Virus record (IMG/VR): IMGVR_UViG_3300027754_000041
Location: 107,523-171,522 of that record
From: a virus
Reading direction: 5' to 3' (one strand)
DNA length: 64,000 nucleotides
Shown here: piece by piece, positions 28,667 through 37,067 of the stretch
Position numbering within the stretch: the first letter of the stretch is position 1
Layout of the letters: every line of letters begins with the position of its first letter
The notes under the pieces: model-generated
Database searches by the model: none
The model's input: the letters and a program-made list of their open reading frames with translations, nothing else
Told to the model about the DNA's origin: nothing
Translations under genes and position numbers: made by a program

Positions 28667-29170
28667 TTACAGTTGTCTCACCTCAAGAGCAACAAAACCG
28701 GATGCCTCTAAGACTTCTTGAGAAATTAGAGAAGGAACTCCAGCCATAATACCTGCAGTATTATTCTTGTCATACGGAGGATACAGCGTGCAAATTTCTG
28801 CAATTGCTTCCTCATTCCACATATTAGCTTCGGCAGATGAAAGCTGCCCAGCTTGTACTAACTGTTCCATTTTTTTCACCAAAGTTTTGTATTCAAGTCT
28901 TGATAAAACACGCCAAACAATGTGCTTATCAAATGACAACGAAGTTACATAAACTTCACCATGGATTTTCTTCCACTCTTTTATCATGCCCGCATTAGGG
29001 CCGCCATCCCAAATTTCTTGGGAATCTTCCAGGTCTTCGATAGAAGTTGATTCCTCGATTACCGGTTCATCTAGCTCTATGCTGCGAGAGACTTCGACTA
29101 CTTCGTCAATGCCTATTTCTTTTGCTAATTCTTCATTGTTTGAAATGGTAACTTTTCTTTGACTAGCCAT
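28667..29170 (-). CDS. Tail assembly chaperone-like protein 1
   Basis: 167 residues with an acidic N-terminus (VEVSRSIELDEPVIEESTS), then a helical domain shared with the next gene (RVLSRLEYKTLVKK... PSLISQEVLEASGF). The family of small acidic proteins in front of the tape measure normally coats it before the tube polymerises. A strong AGGAG site precedes the ATG, and a sigma70-like promoter lies 36-64 bases upstream, so this gene may begin the tape-measure transcript. Function is inferred from position and paralogy. Confidence 0.6.
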   Translation of the reverse strand: MASQRKVTISNNEELAKEIGIDEVVEVSRSIELDEPVIEESTSIEDLEDSQEIWDGGPNAGMIKEWKKIHGEVYVTSLSFDKHIVWRVLSRLEYKTLVKKMEQLVQAGQLSSAEANMWNEEAIAEICTLYPPYDKNNTAGIMAGVPSLISQEVLEASGFVALEVRQL

Positions 29171-29205
29171 AATTTCTCCTAATAATAAAACTTAGATCAC
29201 TGTAC

Positions 29206-29234
29206 ATTCTACACTAGATATTATATATAATCAA
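29206..29234 (-). promoter_or_regulatory. Sigma70-like promoter before the chaperone/tape-measure genes
   Basis: On the minus strand TTGATT (29234-29229) and TAGAAT (29211-29206) are separated by exactly 17 bases. The -35 matches 4 of 6 and the -10 matches 5 of 6 bacterial consensus positions. It lies in a 66-base gap between two tail genes, and the ribosome site and ATG follow downstream at the expected distance. Confidence 0.5.
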
Positions 29235-29236
29235 CT

Positions 29237-30142
29237 TTATATGTTTAAATTATTTGCTGAAGCAGTAGATGTTGCTGTAGCTGTTTTTGAATCAGAAGCA
29301 TTTGTGGGTGTTTGTGTCTTTATGAAACCTAAATTAACTTCTGAGAAATATAGGTCCCTAGCTATAAATTGATAATTTTCTACAACTGCTTGACCACCCG
29401 GGACAAAAGATGTAGTCATACCAAGCAATTGGACTTCTTGCAATATTACCTTCATAGCATTAGTTTCTTTGCCAAATCTCACCAACCTATCATTGACATC
29501 TGACGCAATCATTCTATCAAGATTGTCATTAATTACATTTGTAGTCCCAGAAAAATCCCTAGGGCTCAAAGATGCCTCTTGAGCACCATACAGAATTACG
29601 AAGTTGAAAGGGGGGTGAGCACTAAAAATATTATGACCAGAATCTATTACTTCCTTCTTCATGGGGTCTGAGGTGAGCCTATCTAATTGGCTATAGGACC
29701 AATACTTTTGTATATTTTTTTCATCTTCTGGGGATTCCATTTTAGATCTTAGGGGAGAAACAACACCAGTACCACCCGATTGTGGGGTTGGATTTTTAGA
29801 TCTTACGTCTGTAGCTTTTTTTATTAGATCTGTCATTCTACTTGGATACCTACTAAACAATGTAAACTCACCACTGATTATTCTTGTACCATATAAAATC
29901 GAGTCATAATTATATGACCAAAAACCATAGATCGGTTGCTTCTCTTGCTTAATGGCATATGCGAATGAACCTATATCTAATTCATCCTCTGGTTCAAATA
30001 ATCCATCCATATAAACTTTAATATCTTCACCTGAGAAATAATAATCATAATAATTACTAAATCTAGAATCTATATCTGTTCCATTGGAAGTGCCAGACCA
30101 AACTGTATCTAAATCAGATAGCGGGTTAAATCTATCAACCAT
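29237..30142 (-). CDS. Tail tube-like protein 3 (divergent)
   Basis: 301 residues. The N-terminus contains YYFSGEDIKVYMDGLF followed by IGSFAYAIKQEKQPIYGF and a GTRIISGEFTLFSRYPS stretch, aligning with FSGAD..., GxxxxxSxxREKxPIYxMG and GKRGIAGSLIFMVF of the two neighbouring tube-like proteins. The core beta domain is shared, but the protein is longer, with a variable middle and a Thr/Ser/Ala-rich C-terminal tail. It overlaps the upstream paralogue by 8 bases. A likely role is a specialised tube or cap ring at one end of the tail, but I cannot tell which. Confidence 0.55.
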   Translation of the reverse strand: MVDRFNPLSDLDTVWSGTSNGTDIDSRFSNYYDYYFSGEDIKVYMDGLFEPEDELDIGSFAYAIKQEKQPIYGFWSYNYDSILYGTRIISGEFTLFSRYPSRMTDLIKKATDVRSKNPTPQSGGTGVVSPLRSKMESPEDEKNIQKYWSYSQLDRLTSDPMKKEVIDSGHNIFSAHPPFNFVILYGAQEASLSPRDFSGTTNVINDNLDRMIASDVNDRLVRFGKETNAMKVILQEVQLLGMTTSFVPGGQAVVENYQFIARDLYFSEVNLGFIKTQTPTNASDSKTATATSTASANNLNI

Positions 30143-30878
30143 TTATTACTCTATCCGTAATAAAATTGCTATACATAGCCGTGACTGTTTCTCCATTATC
30201 CGTATCACCAAAAATATTTCTATTTATATTTAAGATATTATCAGATTGTTCTTTAGTCGTATTGCCATATTGTTCTTTTTCATTTGCCATATGAACCATT
30301 GGTTGAATTCCCCTAGCCATAAAAGTATATGTTTGTTCAGTTATCAAGTCGTCGATAGACATCGTTTGACCTTCGTCAACTATAGTTATACCATATATTT
30401 TCATCTTAGATGCATTTCCGTATTCATTGAAGAATGTCAATACTACATCAAATGGTGGCAACATGTCTGCTAAAGGAGCAAAAAAACCATTACTTCTTGC
30501 AAGATAATCTCTATATTGTTTAATCTTATAAAAAGCATATTCGTTAAACACAGTAAAAATTAAAGATCCAGCTATTGTTCTGCCACCCTTTATAAACGCT
30601 CTAACATTAGAGTGCCCCAGTGTTCTAACCGGACTGTTCTCCCTATGTATAGAATAGGATATAGTTTGTAATTCACCTATATCTATAACATCTCCTGCGG
30701 AAGTCACCTTTCCATCTGGGCCCATTATAGGTGGGATAATCATTGTGGCAATTGTGTCAGCACCAGAAAATGACATGTTGCTTAAAGCAGATTCCATATC
30801 ATAGGATGCGGTATAACCTGTATTTGGATTAACCGAAGAAAGTCCTTGGGTGTAAGCTGTGTTTGTTATATTTTCCAT
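30135..30878 (-). CDS. Tail tube-like protein 2
   Basis: 247 residues, paralogous to the 30958-31659 product: FSGADTIATMI, then ISYSIHRENSPVRTLGHSN, GGRTIAGSLIFTVF, then a PPFDVVLTFFNEYGNASKMKIYGITIVDEG block and DLITEQTYTFMARGIQPM. These blocks are conserved in order in the major tube candidate (PPFDITVTFVNEYGQAAVRSIYGVELLNEG, ETMTYVARELGPM). It is separated from the major tube gene by an inverted repeat (30904-30937), so it may be expressed at lower level. Confidence 0.65.
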   Translation of the reverse strand: MENITNTAYTQGLSSVNPNTGYTASYDMESALSNMSFSGADTIATMIIPPIMGPDGKVTSAGDVIDIGELQTISYSIHRENSPVRTLGHSNVRAFIKGGRTIAGSLIFTVFNEYAFYKIKQYRDYLARSNGFFAPLADMLPPFDVVLTFFNEYGNASKMKIYGITIVDEGQTMSIDDLITEQTYTFMARGIQPMVHMANEKEQYGNTTKEQSDNILNINRNIFGDTDNGETVTAMYSNFITDRVING

Positions 30879-30903
30879 AACTACCTAACTGTTCCCTAAA
30901 TGA

Positions 30904-30937
30904 AGAATGCATGAGAGATAAATCCCTCATGCATTCT
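30904..30937 (-). terminator. Strong inverted repeat after the major tail tube gene
   Basis: A perfect 12-base inverted repeat with a 10-base loop (arms 30904-30915 and 30926-30937). The loop is A/T-rich. Only a short, interrupted run of T follows on the minus strand, so it may be a partial terminator or an RNA stability hairpin. It sits between the abundant tube gene and its paralogue. Confidence 0.5.
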
Positions 30938-30957
30938 CAAATAACTTTTAATACAAC

Positions 30958-31659
30958 TTATGGACGGATGATACCAGTATTCATATTTGCGTTCTTCAAT
31001 GCATCTGCGCTAACTATATCGCTTAATTTCATTGAGCTATCTGAAGTTGGATCAACCTTGATGGAATACATAGGACCCAATTCTCTGGCTACGTATGTCA
31101 TCGTTTCTTCCACGACGATATCATCCATCGAAGCGCCAGAACCTTCATTCAAAAGTTCAACGCCATAGATAGATCTTACCGCTGCTTGTCCATATTCGTT
31201 AACAAATGTTACCGTAATGTCGAATGGTGGGATTTGGTCAGCGTAGTATGGTGTCTTTTGCACAATGTCTTTAGTATATCCATTACCATCTTTGATACCT
31301 GGTATTCCTCTGCCAACAGCTTGTGCGCCATCTCCAGGAAGAGTATTATGAGCTCTAGTGAAGAATTTTTGGCTAGTAGCTGCTGAACTAGCATTCTTAT
31401 CTAACATGGTGTAAAGTGCTGGACGATCAAAAACCATGAATATTAATGATCCTGCGATGCCACGCTTTCCTCTTGAGAAAGATCTTGGGTTTGGTGAACC
31501 CATCGTATAGATGGGAGCTTTTTCTCTTGTTACGGAAAAAGTGATACCCGAAAGGGCACCAATTTCTACTCCGCCAAAAGTAGCAACAATATCTGCACCT
31601 GAAAAAGTAGTGTAAGTATTGAGGTATTTATTTACTGGTGTGTAATCTCCTGAGGCCAT
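30958..31659 (-). CDS. Major tail tube protein candidate
   Basis: 233 residues, directly after the tail sheath gene, the standard place for the tube protein. Blocks seen: FSGADIVATFGGVEIGALSG, VTREKAPIYTMGSPNPRSFS, GKRGIAGSLIFMVFDRPAL, PPFDITVTFVNEYG, ETMTYVARELGPMYS. The beta-rich pattern suits a ring-forming tube subunit. A GGAGG ribosome site precedes ATG 31659, and the inverted repeat downstream would favour stable, high-level expression. Two paralogues follow. The family is inferred from order plus the paralogue set; no named tube motif was verified. Confidence 0.7.
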   Translation of the reverse strand: MASGDYTPVNKYLNTYTTFSGADIVATFGGVEIGALSGITFSVTREKAPIYTMGSPNPRSFSRGKRGIAGSLIFMVFDRPALYTMLDKNASSAATSQKFFTRAHNTLPGDGAQAVGRGIPGIKDGNGYTKDIVQKTPYYADQIPPFDITVTFVNEYGQAAVRSIYGVELLNEGSGASMDDIVVEETMTYVARELGPMYSIKVDPTSDSSMKLSDIVSADALKNANMNTGIIRP

Positions 31660-31681
31660 ATGTCACCCTCCAATCGGTATA

Positions 31682-32953
31682 TTATATGTTAATGGCTAAT
31701 TGTACCTGTATCGAACTAAGTTCAAATGCAGGTGTTAATACGAGGTCAATAATCGCCAAGTTATCTACTGGAACATATGTGACATTAAAATCACTTTCCA
31801 ACAAGGCACCTTTTAGTTGCATTCCTCGTAAAGCTGAAGAAATCGCTGTTTCCATTGAATTTCTGACTTGTATAGTCGATGGTTCACCAATAAATCTTTG
31901 GCAAACTTGACGGATCAATTGTCCGGCTTCATCAACAATTCTCTTGGTGGACAATCTTAAGTAATCAGAATTGTCTGCAGCGAATGTAACTGCACTACCA
32001 AAGACTGCAATCTTGTTAAAGTTTAGAACAACTGAGTTTAACCCTGCTGCACTTATAGCTTGTTGCTGTGTTCTTGTTGGGGCATAACGCACGCCCTGTA
32101 CATTGTAAAGAGCCTTATTGGTTATACCAGTGTATGAAGGTGTTCTCGTAATTGCTGCAGCTAATGACGCTGCACCATTTGAATAACCATAATCTACAGT
32201 ACCAGAACTTGTGGTAGTTGAATAACCAACAGGCTTAACTTCAGCTACGACTATAGTCACATATGAACCAATAACCTTGGTCAAAGCATTATTCCTATCT
32301 GCAAGACCACCAAGTGAATGACTACCATCAAGATGTGATGCAACTTGTGTTGCAGTCATTGACTCTCTAGTGCCAGAAGAATATGGCTTGACACCCATAA
32401 CTGCAACACAAGGATTAGTATTCTCAGCTATTTCTTTAACCTTCAAACCAACTTTGTATGCCCAGTTATTTGCTGTTGTAGCACTGTTGTTTGCATGGAA
32501 GCAATATTCATCAGCGTTAGGTGTTGCACCAGTAGTGCCATCCCAATCCACTGAATTACCACCTCTACCCCAAGGGACAATAACATCTGGTATTGCAGCT
32601 TCAGCTGCAGCAAAAGCGGCATCAAAAACTGATCCGCCAAAATTTGCGCTAGTTACAGCACCCGTGGTATGGTTCCATTGTGTATCTAGAGGAAGTGGGA
32701 CTAGGTGGATTCTATCTGCACCTGCAGTAATCAATTCAATAAAAGCTTTATGAAGATCTGAACCTTCACCAAAGGCTGTTATTACATCTTTTTCAGTTGT
32801 TGCTTGGACAACATCAAGATCGGATACATTACCTGTTCCATCTGCATTGTTTCTTTTAGCAATTGCCACAACTCTTGGTCCCGCTGGGATATCTTGTCTG
32901 GAAACGCTATAGAAACGATCCCTGATTAATGTTGTTACGCCTGGTACAGCCAT
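31682..32953 (-). CDS. Tail sheath protein
   Basis: 423 residues with sheath features: N-terminal MAVPGVTTLIRDR, DIPAGPRVVAIAKR, AFGEGSDLHKAFIELITAGADRIHLVPL, an alpha/beta domain (AAIPDVIVPWG), and a C-terminal domain with GVRYAPTRTQQ, FNKIAVFGSAVTF, LSTKRIVDEAGQLIRQVCQRFIGEP, then VTYVPVDNLAIIDLVLTPAFELSSIQVQLAI. It would form the contractile cylinder around the tube. A GGAGG ribosome site precedes the ATG, and a TATAAT box lies ~70 bases upstream. The second sheath-like gene at 33820-35694 is more divergent. Confidence 0.85.
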   Translation of the reverse strand: MAVPGVTTLIRDRFYSVSRQDIPAGPRVVAIAKRNNADGTGNVSDLDVVQATTEKDVITAFGEGSDLHKAFIELITAGADRIHLVPLPLDTQWNHTTGAVTSANFGGSVFDAAFAAAEAAIPDVIVPWGRGGNSVDWDGTTGATPNADEYCFHANNSATTANNWAYKVGLKVKEIAENTNPCVAVMGVKPYSSGTRESMTATQVASHLDGSHSLGGLADRNNALTKVIGSYVTIVVAEVKPVGYSTTTSSGTVDYGYSNGAASLAAAITRTPSYTGITNKALYNVQGVRYAPTRTQQQAISAAGLNSVVLNFNKIAVFGSAVTFAADNSDYLRLSTKRIVDEAGQLIRQVCQRFIGEPSTIQVRNSMETAISSALRGMQLKGALLESDFNVTYVPVDNLAIIDLVLTPAFELSSIQVQLAINI

Positions 32954-33021
32954 GTTATTTTCAACCTCCGACAGAATAAGTCTTGTGATATAGTAACAAC
33001 AAAGTTATAAAAATAACTATG

Positions 33022-33050
33022 ATTATAGTTTATCGGGACTTTTTAATATA
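33022..33050 (-). promoter_or_regulatory. Possible promoter of the sheath gene
   Basis: Within the 100-base gap upstream of the sheath gene the minus strand has a perfect TATAAT (33027-33022). Seventeen bases further upstream is TATATT (33050-33045), a poor -35 match. Only the -10 element is convincing. The gap is AT-rich, so chance is possible. Confidence 0.35.
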
Positions 33051-33053
33051 TGT

Positions 33054-33818
33054 TTATTGAGATGGGGTAGCTGTATTCTGTAAATCTGTATAATTGACAG
33101 AAATATTCTGATAATTAGGAGTTGCATTTTGCAGCAGTTCGACCTCATAGGCCATATATTGCCTTACATCTATTGCTATCTTATCTATGGTCTCCGATTG
33201 AGCTGCAAAAGTCTTTTCCGTAGTAAGCATATAGGTTACGGTTCTTTTGTTAAGATCTTTTTGGTCTCTATTTACCTCAGAGTCAGATAACCTTCTAGAG
33301 TATACAAGCTCCGAAGCTCCTATCTTTTTAAAGATAGGAGTATATTCCAGCATAAAGTCCTCAAAAGCTTCTATTAAAGATTCAACCAGATATGCGTTGT
33401 CGTGATCATCACAGATCGAAGATGGGTCTTGACCGTAAGATACTCCAACTGGAGTTATGGCTGTAAAGGAAACAATATTTTGGAATCTTTGGCCATAAAC
33501 ATAAATATTATCATTGGTGATTTGCCTCATCCTAGGCTTAGGTTCTACGGAATGAGCTTTTCTTAATTCTAAAGAATATACTATGATTGCGCTAGTATTA
33601 TCATATGAACCAGTATCTGGATTATACCAAGTAAAAGCATTATCGCCACTAGATGTAGCTTTTATCGGATAATTAGGATGACCATTTTCCCATAATGATT
33701 TAACTGCAGCTATAAATTCTAGGTATGTTAAATTACCTTGAGCTTGCGAACTAACAGCCGTTCCGCGCGAATCAATAGCCGTTCCGAACTTCGGCATATC
33801 GAAAGGTAATTGAGCCAT
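33054..33818 (-). CDS. Tail terminator/completion-like protein
   Basis: 254 residues located between the two sheath-like genes. It contains VYGQRFQNIVSFTAIT, then CDDHDNAYLVESLIEAFEDFMLEYTPIFKKIGASELVYSRRLSDSEVNRD, and KRTVTYMLTTEKTF. A mixed alpha/beta core with a long helix is compatible with tail terminator or neck proteins, which cap the tube and sheath at the head end. I do not recognise a specific family and rest the call on gene order only. The ATG at 33818 lies one base after the upstream gene's stop. The C-terminal ~40 residues are polar and probably flexible. Confidence 0.5.
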   Translation of the reverse strand: MAQLPFDMPKFGTAIDSRGTAVSSQAQGNLTYLEFIAAVKSLWENGHPNYPIKATSSGDNAFTWYNPDTGSYDNTSAIIVYSLELRKAHSVEPKPRMRQITNDNIYVYGQRFQNIVSFTAITPVGVSYGQDPSSICDDHDNAYLVESLIEAFEDFMLEYTPIFKKIGASELVYSRRLSDSEVNRDQKDLNKRTVTYMLTTEKTFAAQSETIDKIAIDVRQYMAYEVELLQNATPNYQNISVNYTDLQNTATPSQ

Positions 33819-33819
33819 G

Positions 33820-35694
33820 TTACGCCGCCGGTCCAGCTGATAATGATAAATTAATTCTCTTTAAACCCAAAGAAGAAGTAAGATTAATATAAAATATTAT
33901 AGCACCTTTTTCGTTTGTTGCTTCCTCAGCTTTAAATTCAAAATCAACTAATGTACCATTACTCTTTAATAATTTTAACATATTGATAACATTTGATACT
34001 ACTCTATCATAACCAAATTTCCCCAATGAATCTTGGCTATAAGCTTCGACCTGACTTATTACATATGATGTAAGTCTCATTTGTGGAATTTTAGAAAATG
34101 TTGAATTAAGACTAGACAAAGTGTAATCGCTAGTTAAATATACTTCATAGACATTACCTCTGCGAGATTTAACTCCCCTAAATGCTGTATTGATTCCTAA
34201 AATATCTAATCTTCTTAAATCAGAAGAACTCAAATCGGCGCCGTACAAAGACATTGCTCCCGGTATTCTCTTCCTGGTTAAGCCCATGTTTAAATCTGAT
34301 TTAACTATCATACCAGCAACTGCTGCAGATAAAGAACCGGTATATGTTGCATCTATTTGTGAATGTGAAAATAATGCTTCACCGTATACCGGCATAACAT
34401 ACCTACCTATATCGGAAGCTATCTGAGCTCCATTATTTGTATATGTAGTGTATTTAGTGGATAAATATTTATTATTTTCAATTAAAGTTATATCGTCAGG
34501 ACTTATACCATTACCTCTGGTCCCCATGATGCCAATCTGCACATAGCCAGTTTCGTTATGGAAATCATTACAATAGTGAACAAGTTGGGAAAGAAAATCT
34601 ACTCCACCAGTTTTTATAAAAGAGACTTCTAATGGAACTACAACATCTATAAAATCCAAGTCCTTTATAACGGTGTATGTGGAACAGAGTCTTTCGTAAT
34701 ATTTTTCATAAAAAGTTTTTGCAATAGAGTTTGAACCAAGAAATAAATATCCATTATTTCTATCATTAACATTAGCTACATATTCTGACATAGGTGCGAC
34801 TGCACAAATAAATATACTTCTTGCGCCAGCACCATAGGCATCAAAGACGCCTCTAAGTAGCGGGCTATTTTTATCTGCGGATAATAAATCAATCGCATTT
34901 TGCATAGAGGATATTTTAACTGGATTATTAAGTTCTAATCCATCAGCATGACCTAGTAATAAAATTGATTGAATATTACTTTGATTTAAATCATCATAAG
35001 AAGGCTTGTATGTTATCGAAGCAGATTTGTTTCCAAATGATTTAGAAGCTGATAGATTGTAAATACTATCTTTTAATTCAAATTGTACTTTTGCACTTAA
35101 AGAATTACCTGATATGAATGTGCTAGCAATAACGGTATATATACCACTAAACAAAGTGCTTTCAGCTTCTATATTTTGCGGTACAGTGTAATGGAATATA
35201 AATTCTGAACTTCCATTTCTAGTTATATATGCATTAGGGCTTGTTAGTTGAGTGGTTTGTAAATAGGAAATTGGTGATAATATATTTGCACCAAATTCGT
35301 CTACACCCCTATACACTGAAACTGTAACGTCAGATCCGCTAGCTATTGGATCGTAAGATATTCCGCTATTTAAAAGAGATTTGTTTACAGTTACCACCCC
35401 TGAAGTAACTGCAGATACACTATCTGATTCTATGGTTCTATAAGAAAAAGTTGTTAAACTAGGAATTTCATATACTGTATGTAAACCATTAAACTTAGTA
35501 TTAACACCAGAAATTGTTACAGCTTGGCCAATTGAAAAACCGTGGCTAGAAGAAGTTGTTATTGTTGCCTTACTTGCAGTTATTTCAGTTCTAGAAATAT
35601 TTTTACTAACTATTGAAGTTACCAATGACTCTCTTACATCTGGGATAAAAGTAAATTTAAACTGTAAACTTTGCCCCTTACTAACAATCAACAC
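33820..35694 (-). CDS. Second tail-sheath-like protein with an N-terminal beta insertion
   Basis: 624 residues from GTG 35694. Residues ~35-95 form a beta module (SSHGFSIGQAVTISGVNTKF, then HTVYEIPSLTTFSY) like the short beta domain often labelled FCCH-like in phage structural proteins. The C-terminal half has sheath-like order: LRGVFDAYGAGARSIFICAVAP, GYVQIGIMGTRG, SLSAAVAGMIVKSDLNMG, ITRKRIPGA-type core, GVKSRRGNVYEVYL and SYVISQVEAYSQDSLGKFGYD. It is longer and more divergent than 31682-32953. It could build the neck-end or baseplate-end ring of the sheath. Confidence 0.6.
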   Translation of the reverse strand: MLIVSKGQSLQFKFTFIPDVRESLVTSIVSKNISRTEITASKATITTSSSHGFSIGQAVTISGVNTKFNGLHTVYEIPSLTTFSYRTIESDSVSAVTSGVVTVNKSLLNSGISYDPIASGSDVTVSVYRGVDEFGANILSPISYLQTTQLTSPNAYITRNGSSEFIFHYTVPQNIEAESTLFSGIYTVIASTFISGNSLSAKVQFELKDSIYNLSASKSFGNKSASITYKPSYDDLNQSNIQSILLLGHADGLELNNPVKISSMQNAIDLLSADKNSPLLRGVFDAYGAGARSIFICAVAPMSEYVANVNDRNNGYLFLGSNSIAKTFYEKYYERLCSTYTVIKDLDFIDVVVPLEVSFIKTGGVDFLSQLVHYCNDFHNETGYVQIGIMGTRGNGISPDDITLIENNKYLSTKYTTYTNNGAQIASDIGRYVMPVYGEALFSHSQIDATYTGSLSAAVAGMIVKSDLNMGLTRKRIPGAMSLYGADLSSSDLRRLDILGINTAFRGVKSRRGNVYEVYLTSDYTLSSLNSTFSKIPQMRLTSYVISQVEAYSQDSLGKFGYDRVVSNVINMLKLLKSNGTLVDFEFKAEEATNEKGAIIFYINLTSSLGLKRINLSLSAGPAA

Positions 35695-35695
35695 T

Positions 35696-36070
35696 TTAAA
35701 CCTGTTTTTCTCTAGTAGCTCCGACTGTCCAAAATATTATCTTTCCGCCTTTTCCCCTCATAGGCGAACTTGTATCAATTACATATATTGTATATTTGTT
35801 AGCAATATTAGGTATCATTTCATATATTCTATCACCCTCACCTGGATTGACCAAAGATTCAAAATAATATATTACATTAGAATTAACTGCTATACCTTCA
35901 GTTTCCTCTTGAGCGGAACGCGCATTAGTCATGCCTCCAGGGAAAACACTTCTGGTGGTAACCTGCTCTAATGTATTTTCGTAATTGCCATTAAGTGTTT
36001 TTCTTTGAAGTAGAACATTGTACCCCCATTGTTTTAACTTTTTTGAAAAACTTTTTTGTAGATCAATCAT
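35696..36070 (-). CDS. Neck/connector-like small protein
   Basis: 124 residues from ATG 36070, which overlaps the upstream stop by 8 bases (ATGATTGA); an earlier in-frame ATG at 36103 lies inside the upstream gene and is less likely. The N-terminus (MIDLQKSFSKKLKQWGYNVLL) is helical, and the rest is beta-rich (YYFESLVNPGEGDRIYEMIP, TIYVIDTSSPMRGKGGKIIFWTVGATR). A small beta-barrel with this pattern fits head-tail closure or stopper proteins, which sit next to the sheath genes in other myophages. This is inference from size and context. Confidence 0.5.
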   Translation of the reverse strand: MIDLQKSFSKKLKQWGYNVLLQRKTLNGNYENTLEQVTTRSVFPGGMTNARSAQEETEGIAVNSNVIYYFESLVNPGEGDRIYEMIPNIANKYTIYVIDTSSPMRGKGGKIIFWTVGATREKQV

Positions 36071-36962
36071 AATTATGCAGACCCCTCTTAGGTATAGGAT
36101 CATTGGTCAAGGCAGCTTTTCTACTAGATCCATATATATCTCTTTCTGTAAGATATGTAGTTCTTCCGGTATCTGGATCTATATAGTTCCTGGAATTGAC
36201 AATTGGTAAATTTGGAAGACCTTTTGGTTGCATTCCTTTTGGACCAGTTTTTGCAGCTAACATTTCTTTTCTATATGCTGCTGCTAATTGGCACCAAGTT
36301 ACTGCGTTACCCCTGTTTATGCTAGCTCTTGGAAAATTTCTTGCAGTTACAGTTAGGTCACCCAACTGCACAGACATATCATCATCGCCACCATAACTAT
36401 AAGTTTTACTGAGATCGCATGCACAAGCTGCTTTTATGTATTCTAAAGAAACAAAATTAATACCAGAAGATGGATTTGATTCATTAAAACCATACACCTC
36501 TTTAACTTCAGTAGAATGATAATGCACAAGTTCGCCTATTTCCAGCAATGATGCTTCTGGATAGTAGGCTTTTAATTCTTCCGGATTCAAGAATAATGGA
36601 TCTACGTCGGCTGCAAAATTCACTATTTGGTCTGACTTTAAAGTTATAACTGGCTTATATTCATCAGTGGAAGTGCTAACGTATAATTGCTGATTTACGG
36701 TTATAGATGTTCCACCAGAAATATTCCCGATAAAAACTATCTTATAAGTATCAGGTACAGTTGGCGTAAAATCATAGTAATATTCAGATGCTGTCAACAT
36801 GGTAGCAGAAGTGGATATTATTTGTGTGTTATCAGATTTTAATATAGACACACTTACGCCAATTGGTGCTACGGCGATTTGCAAGCCAGTAGCATTATCT
36901 ACGTCAACAAATTTTACCTTAATTCTTACCCTATCATTTACTAATACGGTGTTTATAGACAT
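36063..36962 (-). CDS. Putative head-tail connector/neck protein with Ig-like N-terminus
   Basis: The start is taken as ATG 36962 (MSINTVLVNDRVRIKVKF) because a GTGGAG site lies 6 bases upstream; the frame is open to 37004. About 299 residues. Residues ~5-110 look like an Ig-like beta domain (RVRIKVKFVDVD, YYDFTPTVPDTYKIVFIG). The C-terminal part is helical (PEELKAYYPEASLLEIGELVHYH, NAVTWCQLAAAYRKEMLAAK) and ends in a charged tail. A helical adaptor fold would suit a head-tail connector, but I recognise no family motif. Position next to the short connector-like gene supports a neck role. Confidence 0.5.
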   Translation of the reverse strand: MSINTVLVNDRVRIKVKFVDVDNATGLQIAVAPIGVSVSILKSDNTQIISTSATMLTASEYYYDFTPTVPDTYKIVFIGNISGGTSITVNQQLYVSTSTDEYKPVITLKSDQIVNFAADVDPLFLNPEELKAYYPEASLLEIGELVHYHSTEVKEVYGFNESNPSSGINFVSLEYIKAACACDLSKTYSYGGDDDMSVQLGDLTVTARNFPRASINRGNAVTWCQLAAAYRKEMLAAKTGPKGMQPKGLPNLPIVNSRNYIDPDTGRTTYLTERDIYGSSRKAALTNDPIPKRGLHNYD

Positions 36963-37067
36963 AGTCGCTCCACTTGGGTATTCCAATAGTTTAAATAGTA
37001 ACAAAACCTACGGTATAATAGATACTTCTGCGCAAGCATTATTGTTAGTGTATATGTTTAAATAGTA

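Noticed and set aside
28660-29170. Classic -1 slippery site joining the two chaperone genes
   Set aside because: I saw no heptamer of the XXXYYYZ type near the end of the first gene, and the second gene has its own start.
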